From: a bacterium
Lineage (GTDB): Bacteria > Bacteroidota > Ignavibacteria > Ignavibacteriales > Ignavibacteriaceae
Reading direction: 5' to 3'
Length of the DNA: 64,000 nucleotides
Assembly (NCBI GenBank): GCA_016716565.1
Contig: JADJWC010000004.1
Location: 62,001-126,000, forward strand
Position 1 is the stretch's first letter. Each line of letters begins with the position of its first letter. Shown here one piece after another: positions 44,672 through 52,835 of the stretch. Both the position numbers and the translations under genes were made by a program. The notes beneath the pieces were generated by a model. That model was not told the DNA's origin. It searched no databases and worked only from the letters and a program-made list of their open reading frames with translations.

Positions 44672-47134
44672 ATGAAAACTTTTTTGCAATCTTTGTTTTT
44701 CTTTTTACTGGCAACTCAATTTTGTTTTGCACAATGGTATCAACAGTATCCAGCATTAAATATAGTAACATTCAGCAATCTATATGATGTTACACTTATT
44801 GATGCAAACAACGGCTGGGCTGTGGGTGATAGTGGTACAATACTTAAAACCACTGATGACGGTATCAATTGGATTGAACAGCAGAGCAACGTTACAAATA
44901 AGTTAAATGCTGTGTGTTTTATTGATGCAAATAATGGTTGGGCAGTTGGTGATGGCGGCACCATCACAAGAACGACAAATGGAGGCGTTAGCTGGTTACA
45001 ACAATCACCAGGGGTAAGTCAAAATTTAAATGAGGTTTCTTTTTGTGATGACAATCGAGGATTAGTGGTTGGTGATAATGGTAAAGTCCTTAGGACAATA
45101 GATGGCGGCAATAACTGGACTTCACAGACATTAGGTAATTCAATTTCATTTTCTGGCGCATATCTAATTAGTGCAAATGTAGGATGGATAGTTGGTAGTA
45201 AAGGTACAATTTTAGGTTCTCGGGGATTAATATTTAGAACTACTGACGGTGGGCAAACTTGGATTGAGAAAGATCTACCACTCACATGTGAATTTTGTTG
45301 GGATGTTTTTTTTATTGATGATAACACTGGTTGGATTACTGCTAAGAGATTAGTAGAGGATCGGATTGTTTTAAAAACTACCAACGGTGGTACAAATTGG
45401 ATCTCTCATACTATCGCTTATTCCTCGTGGTTAAGAAAGATACATTTTGAAGATTTAAATACCGGTTGGATTGTAGGGGATAATGGAGTATTCAAAACTA
45501 CAGATGGAGGCATACAATGGACACCCCAATCATTTCCTGGATACTTTTTTTGTTCCATTTCTTTTCGTAATACTAGTGTGGGTATAATAGTTGGGGGAGT
45601 GGGAACAATTCTAAATTCAACTAATGGAGGTAATGATTGGAGTATTTTATATAATGCATTCACTTACAATTTAAATGCAGTTGCTTTCAGAGATGAAAAC
45701 AATGGGATAATTGTTGGCTATAGTGGCAGAATGTTGATAACTTCTGATGGAGGATCATTGTGGGTGCCACATACAAGTGGAATATATCAAACTCTTAATG
45801 ATATTCAGTTTGTTGATGATAATTATGGCTGGGCAGTTGGTGATAACGGTACAATAATAAAGACCACCAATGGAGGTGTTAGTTGGTTTCAGCAAATGGG
45901 TGATTCCGTTTTCTCCCTGACTGCAGTTCATTTTATTAATGTAAATATTGGATGGGTAATTGGCGATGTAGTATTAAAAACTACAAACGGAGGGATTAGT
46001 TGGATAAACCAATCAACTCCAGCAGGTTCACTTAGAGATGTTCACTTTATTGATGCGAGTACAGGTTTCATAGCATCCGCACAATATTGGGGTGAAGGTT
46101 GTGATGGTTCGATTCTAAAAACCACAAATGGAGGGGAGACTTGGAGCGAGCAACCAGTCCAGGATTCTACTGAATGGAATGCATGGCATAGTATTTCGTT
46201 TTCAGATAGTCAAAATGGCATTGCAGTTGGAACTAGATGCGAGACTATGTCTGGCTGGGGCGATATATTTCGAACAACCGATGGCGGTGTTAATTGGATA
46301 TTAGCTTTTGAAAATGATTTCTATAGTTTTTTCTTCACTAGTGCTGCTTCTTCTGATTCAAATTATTTCTGGGTTAGTGGATTTGATTTTTCCAGAGGTA
46401 GTGTAATTCTATTTAGTAGTGATAATGGATTAAATTGGACAAGTCAAATTGATTCGGGTTTATATAATAATTCATTAAATGATATCTGCTTTGTCAATTC
46501 TACTACAGGATGGGCTGTTGGTGACAATGGTCTTATCCTTCACACAACCAACAGTGGTGTTCCTGTCGAACTCACATCTTTTACTGCATCAGCAAACGGT
46601 AAAGAAGTAATACTAAACTGGTCAACTGCAACAGAAACTAATAATCAGGGATTTGAGATTCTTCGCTTTGCTCAGAATGACAATGAGTGGGAAACCATTG
46701 GTTATGTTTCGGGATTTGGAACCACAACAGAACCTAAATCATACAGCCACACAGATTCAAAAGTTTCAGCAGGAAGATACACATACCGCTTAAAGCAAAT
46801 AGACTTTGATGGCAGTTATGAATACTCACCGGAAGCTGAAGTAGTAGTTTCTGCACTGTTAGTATTCTCGCTTGATCAGAATTATCCGAATCCATTTAAT
46901 CCAAATACGGTGATCAGTTATCAGTTACCAGTTAGCAGTGATGTAACAATAAAAGTTTTTGACATACTTGGAAATGAAGTTGCCACACTTATTAATGATT
47001 ACAAAACAGCAGGAAAATATGAAGTTGAGTTCAATCAGGCATCCATTAACCCGAACCTTGTATCCGGAATCTATGTCTATCAATTAAAAGCAGGAGAATA
47101 TTCATCTGTTAAGAAAATGATTCTTTTAAAGTAA
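44672..47134 (+). CDS. T9SS cargo: secreted YCF48-type beta-propeller
   Basis: An 820-residue protein with a signal peptide (ends FCFAQ) and AGGAGGA before the ATG. It has about a dozen blades of the form FIDANNGWAVGDSGTIL KTTDDGINW. The linker VELTSFTASANGKEVILNWS includes the repeat-coded ILRFAQND, and the sorting domain is DQNYPNPFNPNTVISY ... KVFDILGNEVATLI ... VKKMILLK. It is the same type as the minus-strand gene at 14520-16883, so the two cargo groups share architectures. Its ligand is unknown. Confidence 0.88.
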   Translation: MKTFLQSLFFFLLATQFCFAQWYQQYPALNIVTFSNLYDVTLIDANNGWAVGDSGTILKTTDDGINWIEQQSNVTNKLNAVCFIDANNGWAVGDGGTITRTTNGGVSWLQQSPGVSQNLNEVSFCDDNRGLVVGDNGKVLRTIDGGNNWTSQTLGNSISFSGAYLISANVGWIVGSKGTILGSRGLIFRTTDGGQTWIEKDLPLTCEFCWDVFFIDDNTGWITAKRLVEDRIVLKTTNGGTNWISHTIAYSSWLRKIHFEDLNTGWIVGDNGVFKTTDGGIQWTPQSFPGYFFCSISFRNTSVGIIVGGVGTILNSTNGGNDWSILYNAFTYNLNAVAFRDENNGIIVGYSGRMLITSDGGSLWVPHTSGIYQTLNDIQFVDDNYGWAVGDNGTIIKTTNGGVSWFQQMGDSVFSLTAVHFINVNIGWVIGDVVLKTTNGGISWINQSTPAGSLRDVHFIDASTGFIASAQYWGEGCDGSILKTTNGGETWSEQPVQDSTEWNAWHSISFSDSQNGIAVGTRCETMSGWGDIFRTTDGGVNWILAFENDFYSFFFTSAASSDSNYFWVSGFDFSRGSVILFSSDNGLNWTSQIDSGLYNNSLNDICFVNSTTGWAVGDNGLILHTTNSGVPVELTSFTASANGKEVILNWSTATETNNQGFEILRFAQNDNEWETIGYVSGFGTTTEPKSYSHTDSKVSAGRYTYRLKQIDFDGSYEYSPEAEVVVSALLVFSLDQNYPNPFNPNTVISYQLPVSSDVTIKVFDILGNEVATLINDYKTAGKYEVEFNQASINPNLVSGIYVYQLKAGEYSSVKKMILLK
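46655..46681. repeat. Second copy of the ILRFAQND-coding dispersed repeat
   Basis: Differs from the copy at 44183 by one base (CTTCGCTTTG instead of CTTCGCTTCG) and lies at the same place in the linker domain. Confidence 0.6.
46915..46939 (+). repeat. 7-bp period CAGT minisatellite in a sorting domain
   Basis: CAGT begins at 46915, 46922, 46929 and 46936, coding VISYQLPVSS. Confidence 0.75.
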
Positions 47135-47223
47135 TCAGGAGTTTGAAGACAGAAGGTATTAGGGGTGAGAAAATGTCGCATCCGAAATTAAAAATTTTAA
47201 TTATTCATAAATAGGAGGATAGT

Positions 47224-50067
47224 ATGAAAAAGTCATACTTAATGATTGCTGGATTATTTCTTTTACAATTAAACGTTTTTGCACAAACAACAGTAACTAA
47301 CCTCAACGCGTTTTACCGTGATGGACAGGTGTTTGTCACCTGGGATAATTTAACTGTAACTGGTGTTAGGTATAACTTGTATAAATCACCAGATCCAATC
47401 CATTATGGTTTTCAACTTGCATCCGCACAAAATTTGGGTTTAGTCCGGGATAACTCGGCTAGAAATCTCAGACTAACAAACATATTATTAACTGGCACAA
47501 GATATTTTAAAATTGATTCGGCAGGAACGCCGCTACCAAACACTAAAGGTTTATTTGTTGCGACCTCTACAGAAGAAGGTTCCTTTTACTATACTGTTAC
47601 AACATCGGTCGGAGGGATTGAAGATACTACAATAATTTATTCAGAGAATTCACTGTCAGTTCCTGTTGCTGAGACGGTTGCTATACCTCGCCCAGTCTGG
47701 CAGGAAACAGCATCTGTAACTGGAAGAGTATTTGAAATATATGTGCAATTTGTTTCTAAAGTAACCTCATCAATCTATCCTCAGATGACTAATGAAGGAT
47801 CATTCGCCTTCCACTTTGCAATAAACAAAAATGGATTTGTTTCTCAAGATCATCCGGTAATATTTTATATGAGACCTAGTGGAAGAAATTTTCTAGAATA
47901 TATATGGGGAATTGATGATCCAAATGAATATGTAGTAACGATAGATGACTGGTTACCAAACGGAAACCAATTAGCTTCATTATATTATGGATACCATGAA
48001 GATTTTGATATTTTTTCTAATAGTAATCCAATACCTACAAGTGGCACTATTTTCAAATACACTGCTGCAAGAGTCGAATTTACTGTAAACTGGTGTTTAA
48101 ACAATTTACCGGTGGATACAACAAAAGTATATATGACAGGCTGGTCTATGGGTGGAATTGGTAATGTAGTAAATTTTATTATGGTACCCGAAAAAATTGC
48201 AGCTATTTTTATTTCTGCTCCAGAATTTAATATGGCGACCTCTCCTTTTTCTTACGCAAATCAATTGTGGGGAACGTTGGCTACAAACCTACCAACAAAC
48301 GAAGATTACACGAGGAATGAGAGATTAAATTCTTGCTATATGATTACTGAGAAAAAAAACACCTCAATTCCCGTTATGTACACTTTTTGTGGGAAGAATG
48401 ATGTAAATGTTGGCTGGACTGAAAAGATAGCTTTCTACGATTCAATGAATAATTCTAATCACGGTGGTTTCCACTTTTGGAGTCAAACGGATCACCAAAA
48501 TGTTTATACTCAATGGGTCCCAAACTTTCCAAACTTCCATTTCCTTATTCGATATAGTACTAACGTTTCTTATCCGGCTTTTTCAAATTGTTCATTCAAT
48601 GATAATCCGGGTAATGGTTCGCCGACGAACGGAGATCCAATAGGAAGCATTAATGGTTATCTTGACTGGACAGACGACATCATAGATTCGACGGACCGCT
48701 GGGAGGTTAACTTGTTTGTGCACGATCTAATTACTACACAAGGCACATTAGCAGCGCCAGATTCAGGAACTACGGATATTACACTCAGAAGATTACAGGA
48801 ATTCTCTGTTTCGGTGGGTGAGACGGTATTTTGGGAAAATTATCAAAATAACCTTCTTGTTCAGCAAGGATTTTTCACATATACAGGAAATTTAATTACT
48901 ATCCCCGAAGTCAAAGTATATAAAGATTCAAGCCATCTTAAAGTATTCACATTAAACACTTTTCAGCTAGCAGTTGAAATAGCCAACGGTTGGAATATGG
49001 TTTCCATTCCGGGCTTGCATCCAACAGATCAAAATGTAGACACCTGGTGGGCATTCAGAGATCAGGGTGCAAACGTCTTCAGATATGCTGGCGGATATCA
49101 GACTGTAACTGATGCAGTACCAGGCACAGGTTATTGGATGAAACACTCAGGAGCCAGAACCTATAACACAGGAGACGAATGGCCAGCAGGTGGAATACAG
49201 ATAGTCCCACACGCTCCGTTAACAGCAGCTTCAGGCTGGAATTTGTTTGGTGGATATGAGCTAAGTGTAACAGCAGCTAACGTAACAACAAATCCTCCTG
49301 GATTACAGAGTGGGCCGATCTATAAGTATTCAGGTGGATACTCACCAGCAACAACATTGGATCCGGGATTCGGTTATTGGATTAAGCTGACAGGGGCAGG
49401 ACAGATAATCATACCAGAGACTATGGCAAAAGGTGAAGTGGTAGAATACTTCCCGGAAGATTGGGGAAGAATAGTACTGACAGATGCGGCGGGTAGAAGT
49501 TATACACTATATGCAGCAAACATTGAGGTTGATCTCAATTTGTATGAGTTGCCACCAGCACCACCAGCAGGAATGTTTGATATCAGATATTCAAGCGGAA
49601 GAATAGCCGAAGACTTGAATAATACTCAAGCTATTGAGATGAGTGGGGTAGTTTATCCGTTAAAAGTAAAAGTAGAAAATATGGATATAAGACTTCAGGA
49701 TGAGACAGGAAAGATCTTGAATGTCAATATGAAGGATGGGGAAAATGTAATAATTGATAACTCAACTATCACCAAACTGATGGTATCTGGAGAACTAATT
49801 CCTTCGACCTATTCACTTTCACAGAATTATCCGAATCCATTCAATCCAACAACCAAGATTCAATATTCGATCCGAGAAAAACAATTTGTAACGCTTGTCA
49901 TTTACGATATACTCGGCAGTAAAGTAGTAACACTTGTGAATGAGGAAAAGACAGCAGGGAAATATGAAGTTGAGTTTGACGGAATCACACTACCAAGCGG
50001 AGTTTATTTCTATCAACTCAAGGCAGGTTCATTTGTTGAAACGAAGAAGATGTTATTGTTGAAGTGA
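47224..50067 (+). CDS. T9SS cargo: secreted alpha/beta-hydrolase (esterase/peptidase-like)
   Basis: A 947-residue protein with AGGAGGA before the ATG and a signal peptide (ends NVFAQ). After a fibronectin-like start comes an alpha/beta-hydrolase domain (about residues 190-470) with nucleophile Ser308 in MTGWSMGGIGN, a likely acid in CGKNDVNVGW and His in QTDHQNV. Two copies of a GWN...P...GYW module follow (GWNMVSIPGLHP, GYWMKHSG; GWNLFGGYEL, GYWIKLTG), then the sorting domain (SQNYPNPFNPTTKIQY ... VIYDILGSKVVTLV ... TKKMLLLK). It probably acts on an external ester or peptide. It ends the plus-strand cargo group. Confidence 0.86.
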   Translation: MKKSYLMIAGLFLLQLNVFAQTTVTNLNAFYRDGQVFVTWDNLTVTGVRYNLYKSPDPIHYGFQLASAQNLGLVRDNSARNLRLTNILLTGTRYFKIDSAGTPLPNTKGLFVATSTEEGSFYYTVTTSVGGIEDTTIIYSENSLSVPVAETVAIPRPVWQETASVTGRVFEIYVQFVSKVTSSIYPQMTNEGSFAFHFAINKNGFVSQDHPVIFYMRPSGRNFLEYIWGIDDPNEYVVTIDDWLPNGNQLASLYYGYHEDFDIFSNSNPIPTSGTIFKYTAARVEFTVNWCLNNLPVDTTKVYMTGWSMGGIGNVVNFIMVPEKIAAIFISAPEFNMATSPFSYANQLWGTLATNLPTNEDYTRNERLNSCYMITEKKNTSIPVMYTFCGKNDVNVGWTEKIAFYDSMNNSNHGGFHFWSQTDHQNVYTQWVPNFPNFHFLIRYSTNVSYPAFSNCSFNDNPGNGSPTNGDPIGSINGYLDWTDDIIDSTDRWEVNLFVHDLITTQGTLAAPDSGTTDITLRRLQEFSVSVGETVFWENYQNNLLVQQGFFTYTGNLITIPEVKVYKDSSHLKVFTLNTFQLAVEIANGWNMVSIPGLHPTDQNVDTWWAFRDQGANVFRYAGGYQTVTDAVPGTGYWMKHSGARTYNTGDEWPAGGIQIVPHAPLTAASGWNLFGGYELSVTAANVTTNPPGLQSGPIYKYSGGYSPATTLDPGFGYWIKLTGAGQIIIPETMAKGEVVEYFPEDWGRIVLTDAAGRSYTLYAANIEVDLNLYELPPAPPAGMFDIRYSSGRIAEDLNNTQAIEMSGVVYPLKVKVENMDIRLQDETGKILNVNMKDGENVIIDNSTITKLMVSGELIPSTYSLSQNYPNPFNPTTKIQYSIREKQFVTLVIYDILGSKVVTLVNEEKTAGKYEVEFDGITLPSGVYFYQLKAGSFVETKKMLLLK

Positions 50068-50079
50068 ACAAACAACATT

Positions 50080-50107
50080 GTAGGGGCACAAAATTTTGTG
50101 CCCCTAC
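50080..50107. repeat. 28-bp perfect palindrome (GTAGGGGCACAAAA and its complement)
   Basis: GTAGGGGCACAAAA followed directly by its reverse complement, 13 bases after the hydrolase stop. It may act as a terminator hairpin or be another dispersed palindrome; no T run follows. Confidence 0.75.
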
Positions 50108-50191
50108 GAAGGTAATGTGAGAAAGGGATTGATTCTCCCTCGCTGATACTACGGTAGACAAGTTTGTTGAAGTAAAGAATATATTCCTCTC

Positions 50192-50222
50192 AAAAAAAGG
50201 TCGGGATAAAATCCCGACCTTT
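50192..50222 (-). terminator. Rho-independent terminator for the minus-strand gene at 50252
   Basis: A 12-base stem AAAGGTCGGGAT / ATCCCGACCTTT with a 3-base loop. On the minus strand the hairpin is followed by a run of T's (A's at 50192-50198), so it stops transcription coming from 50614. Confidence 0.8.
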
Positions 50223-50251
50223 CAGTAAAGTACTAGTAAAATTTTATTGGA

Positions 50252-50614
50252 TCACTCGTAACTCATATTCTCAAGAAAGAACGTAACTTCCTGGTGTGTT
50301 AGTCTTACACTCTGTGTGGAAAAGTTTTTTGTTTCACCCGGTTCAAGTCTGTCGATTCTTGCTTCAACAGGCTGAGCATTGAGTTTGTAATTTAGGACAA
50401 TATTCGAGACTGGATTATCGCTCACATTTTTAACTGTTCCCTGAACAGACCCAAATCTGGAAGGAGATAATGCAGGTGCATCAATATCCATTGAATGCTG
50501 CGTTGAGATGGATTTATCAGCAGTTATCTCAAGCACTTCTTTCTTTTCAAATACAAATTTATAGACCAGGAATCCTGCTGCAACAAGCAAAATAAATACG
50601 AATAACTTTTTCAA
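50252..50614 (-). CDS. Small membrane-anchored protein with FxLYD-like domain
   Basis: A 120-residue protein with one N-terminal helix (KKLFVFILLVAAGFLVYKFVF) and an extracytoplasmic domain: GSVQGTVKNVSDNPVSNIVL, LNAQPVEARI, LEPGETKNFS. This order of a change-in-strand, NVSD turn and LxPGE is seen in FxLYD-type domains of unknown role. The start has a Shine-Dalgarno-like GGAG. It has its own terminator downstream. Confidence 0.7.
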   Translation of the reverse strand: MKKLFVFILLVAAGFLVYKFVFEKKEVLEITADKSISTQHSMDIDAPALSPSRFGSVQGTVKNVSDNPVSNIVLNYKLNAQPVEARIDRLEPGETKNFSTQSVRLTHQEVTFFLENMSYE

Positions 50615-50711
50615 TTTTTTCTCCTGAATGATTTTTAGTCAGTTGCATCAAATATTTAACCAGTCTTATAAGTCGAAAAGAATTAAAAATCGAAATATTT
50701 GTAAAGAAAAA

Positions 50712-50739
50712 AGGAGGAACATCGCAAAATATTCCTCCT
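50712..50739 (-). terminator. Terminator hairpin after the lipoprotein gene
   Basis: Stem AGGAGGAA / TTCCTCCT around a 12-base loop; on the minus strand it is followed by TTTTTTCTTT. It lies about 70 bases after the lipoprotein stop. Confidence 0.65.
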
Positions 50740-50807
50740 AATTATTCAGAAAGGTAAAACACGCAGACTCCTCAAATTTATCAAGCCAATATGATCATAA
50801 ACTTTTG

Positions 50808-51851
50808 TTAAAGCAGCTCCAGAATGTTTACATTGGAACTTTCTTCTTTTGCACGTGCTTTCTTAATACCTTGTTCCATTTGATAAGCATTTTTCATTTC
50901 CGACTGCGACCTGCTTTTTTGAATTCTTCCTTTATCAAGGTTGAAATAGATTTTACCGTTAGCTGTGGAAATTGGTTTCTCAAATTTATAACTCACACCC
51001 TGCTCAGTGAAACTTGATTTACCATTAACATTAGTTTTTATTGAGCCGGATATAACAGCGATCTTATCATCACCAAGCATTTCAAGATTATCTATTTTGT
51101 ACTTGTTTTCATAATCGACTTTAAAGACCATTACCTGCAATGATTCACGCTTATACGACCAGGTCGAGTCTTTTGCCATTTTATCAGCCGGCACCTCACG
51201 AAAGATCTGAGAAAGAATTGGTTTAATGGAACTGTTTGTCAGTTCCTGTGAAACCATTACCTTTTCCTGAGCAGTGAGTGAATCAGCAAGTTTACGCAGC
51301 TCAAGAAACCGATTTATAATTTTATCAATCATATAAATGTCTAAAATCTCACCTTGCTTTCCTACTCTGATATTAAACGGATTATTAATGTAGGATTCGT
51401 ACTCTGCAAATCTGATTCTATCAGTTGTATCAAGTTCAGTTCCCGATTGATAAGTAATATCTCTTCCTTGCGCATTAGCTTTTAAGTTTATTGAACTAAA
51501 AGTGCATTGTAGTTCAGCAACGCTATCTTTATCAACGCTCAAAGTCTTAAAATTAATTATGAATATTATTGTCTGGCCCATCTTATCATTCATAGTGCTG
51601 TCGGTAACGATACTCTGAGATCTTTCAGATATAGTTGTTAATCTGTACCTGAATGATTCTCCCGGAATAAATTTATATCTCATGAAAAAATATTGCTCTT
51701 CTGCATTATCAATAACAGTGGTTTTCAGAGATGTACTATCAAACGAGAAAGTAATGTTCTCCTGCTCTTTATTATCCTGTTGTTTATTCTCTTTAGAACA
51801 TGAAAGAATGAGAGTGAGTGATAGTAAAATGATTATAAAAATATTTTTCAT
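50808..51851 (-). CDS. Lipoprotein, DUF6263-like
   Basis: A 347-residue protein with a lipoprotein signal (MKNIFIIILLSLTLILSC, lipobox cysteine at 18) and a charged Gln/Glu-rich linker. The body has RYKFIPGESFRYRLTTIS, LQCTFSSINLKAN, KQGEILDIYMIDK, and ends with a run of Glu/Lys (KKARAKEESSNVN). The overall pattern resembles DUF6263 proteins, which are built of paired beta domains; the match is from memory. The location is probably the inner or outer membrane, facing the periplasm. Function unknown. Confidence 0.7.
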   Translation of the reverse strand: MKNIFIIILLSLTLILSCSKENKQQDNKEQENITFSFDSTSLKTTVIDNAEEQYFFMRYKFIPGESFRYRLTTISERSQSIVTDSTMNDKMGQTIIFIINFKTLSVDKDSVAELQCTFSSINLKANAQGRDITYQSGTELDTTDRIRFAEYESYINNPFNIRVGKQGEILDIYMIDKIINRFLELRKLADSLTAQEKVMVSQELTNSSIKPILSQIFREVPADKMAKDSTWSYKRESLQVMVFKVDYENKYKIDNLEMLGDDKIAVISGSIKTNVNGKSSFTEQGVSYKFEKPISTANGKIYFNLDKGRIQKSRSQSEMKNAYQMEQGIKKARAKEESSNVNILELL

Positions 51852-51921
51852 TGGTTTTCCTGGAAAAATTCGAATTGCAATTAATTAATTTTAAGCGAAA
51901 ATTCTGAAGAAAAATTTAATC

Positions 51922-52353
51922 TCATTCTGAATAATTGTTCAGTAATTCATCTTTTGAGAAGAAATGTGAGATTTCTTTTTCAGCATTTTCATCGGAGTCG
52001 GATCCGTGAACAGCATTAAGCTGAATATCAACCGCATAAAGTTTGCGAACAGTTCCCTCAGCGGCTTTTTTTGGATCAGTTGCACCAATAAGTTTTCGGT
52101 ACTCCTCAACTGCATTTTCTCTTTCAAGTGCAATCGGAACACAAGGGCCTGAAGTCATATAGGCTACAAGATCTTTGAAAAAATGTCTTTCCTTATGCAC
52201 AGCGTAAAATCCTTCAGCGGAAGATTTTGTAAGATGCACCATCTTCATCGCTTTAATTTTAAATCCGGCTTTTAAGATCATTGAAATTATTTCGCCTGTA
52301 AATCCTTTTTGAACTGCATCAGGTTTAATGATAGCTAAAGTTTTGTTACCCAA
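51922..52353 (-). CDS. ndk: Nucleoside diphosphate kinase
   Basis: A 143-residue Ndk that balances NTP pools. Seen: KTLAIIKPDAVQKG, active-site His116 in NAVHGSDS, YMTSGPCVPIALE and GATDPKKAAEGTVR. Length and motifs are normal. It lies between a lipoprotein gene and the hicBA module. Confidence 0.95.
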   Translation of the reverse strand: MGNKTLAIIKPDAVQKGFTGEIISMILKAGFKIKAMKMVHLTKSSAEGFYAVHKERHFFKDLVAYMTSGPCVPIALERENAVEEYRKLIGATDPKKAAEGTVRKLYAVDIQLNAVHGSDSDENAEKEISHFFSKDELLNNYSE

Positions 52354-52376
52354 TTTTTCTCCTAATTAAATATGTC

Positions 52377-52603
52377 TTATAATAGTTTTAAAAATTCCTC
52401 GGTCTCGATTCGTGCTTGTTTTAAGATGTGAGACAAAGTTGATCGTTTGACAGGTGTATGAGCTGGAACAGTAATCTTTAAAAGTTCACCCGGAATATGT
52501 TTATGCATCCTGATATGACTTCCTTTTTGCCTGACTACCACCCATCCATTTCTTTGAAGTGTATTAATGATTTTAAAGTATGGAAGGATGTAACCTTTGT
52601 CAT
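52377..52603 (-). CDS. hicA: HicA-type mRNA interferase toxin, frame broken near the start
   Basis: From an ATG at 52603 overlapping the hicB stop (ATGA) the expected first codons are MTK, but the open frame that follows needs one extra base. Read in that frame the rest is YILPYFKIINTLQRNGW, VVVRQKGSHIRMHKH, ITVPAHTPVKRSTLSHILK and a terminal KLL, a full HicA dsRBD-like fold with the catalytic His in KGSHIR. The span of 227 bases is one short of a 75-residue gene. HicA cleaves mRNA unless held by HicB. Either the toxin is inactivated or the sequence lost a base near 52590-52598. It is too short and broken to be found by a simple open-frame scan. Confidence 0.75.
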
Positions 52604-52803
52604 AAGTTAATTTCTTTAATAATCACATCGCTTAACCCGGCAGTATCATCCTCGATTGGTTCAAGATAAAGTTCTATGGCTTCAATTATATTATCTATTG
52701 CTTCTTCAATTGATTCACCTTCACTGATGCACCCGGGAAGAGATGGGACATAAACTGTATATCCACCTTCATCACTTTTTTCGAGAGCAACTTTAACTTT
52801 CAT
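52600..52803 (-). CDS. hicB: HicB-type antitoxin
   Basis: A 67-residue short HicB with VALEKSDEGGYTVYVPSLPG CIS, and EEAIDNIIEAIELYLE, the partial RNase H-like fold that binds HicA. It has no obvious C-terminal DNA-binding domain, so it is the short type. It precedes hicA, the reverse of the classical hicAB order; both orders are known. Confidence 0.85.
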   Translation of the reverse strand: MKVKVALEKSDEGGYTVYVPSLPGCISEGESIEEAIDNIIEAIELYLEPIEDDTAGLSDVIIKEINL

Positions 52804-52835
52804 TTAAGTCTCTTACTTTATTTTTCGAAATATAT

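Noticed and set aside
44740..45663. Minus-strand open frames opposite the YCF48 propeller gene
   Set aside because: They have repeated Pro/Ser-rich translations that simply mirror the repeat blades on the other strand.
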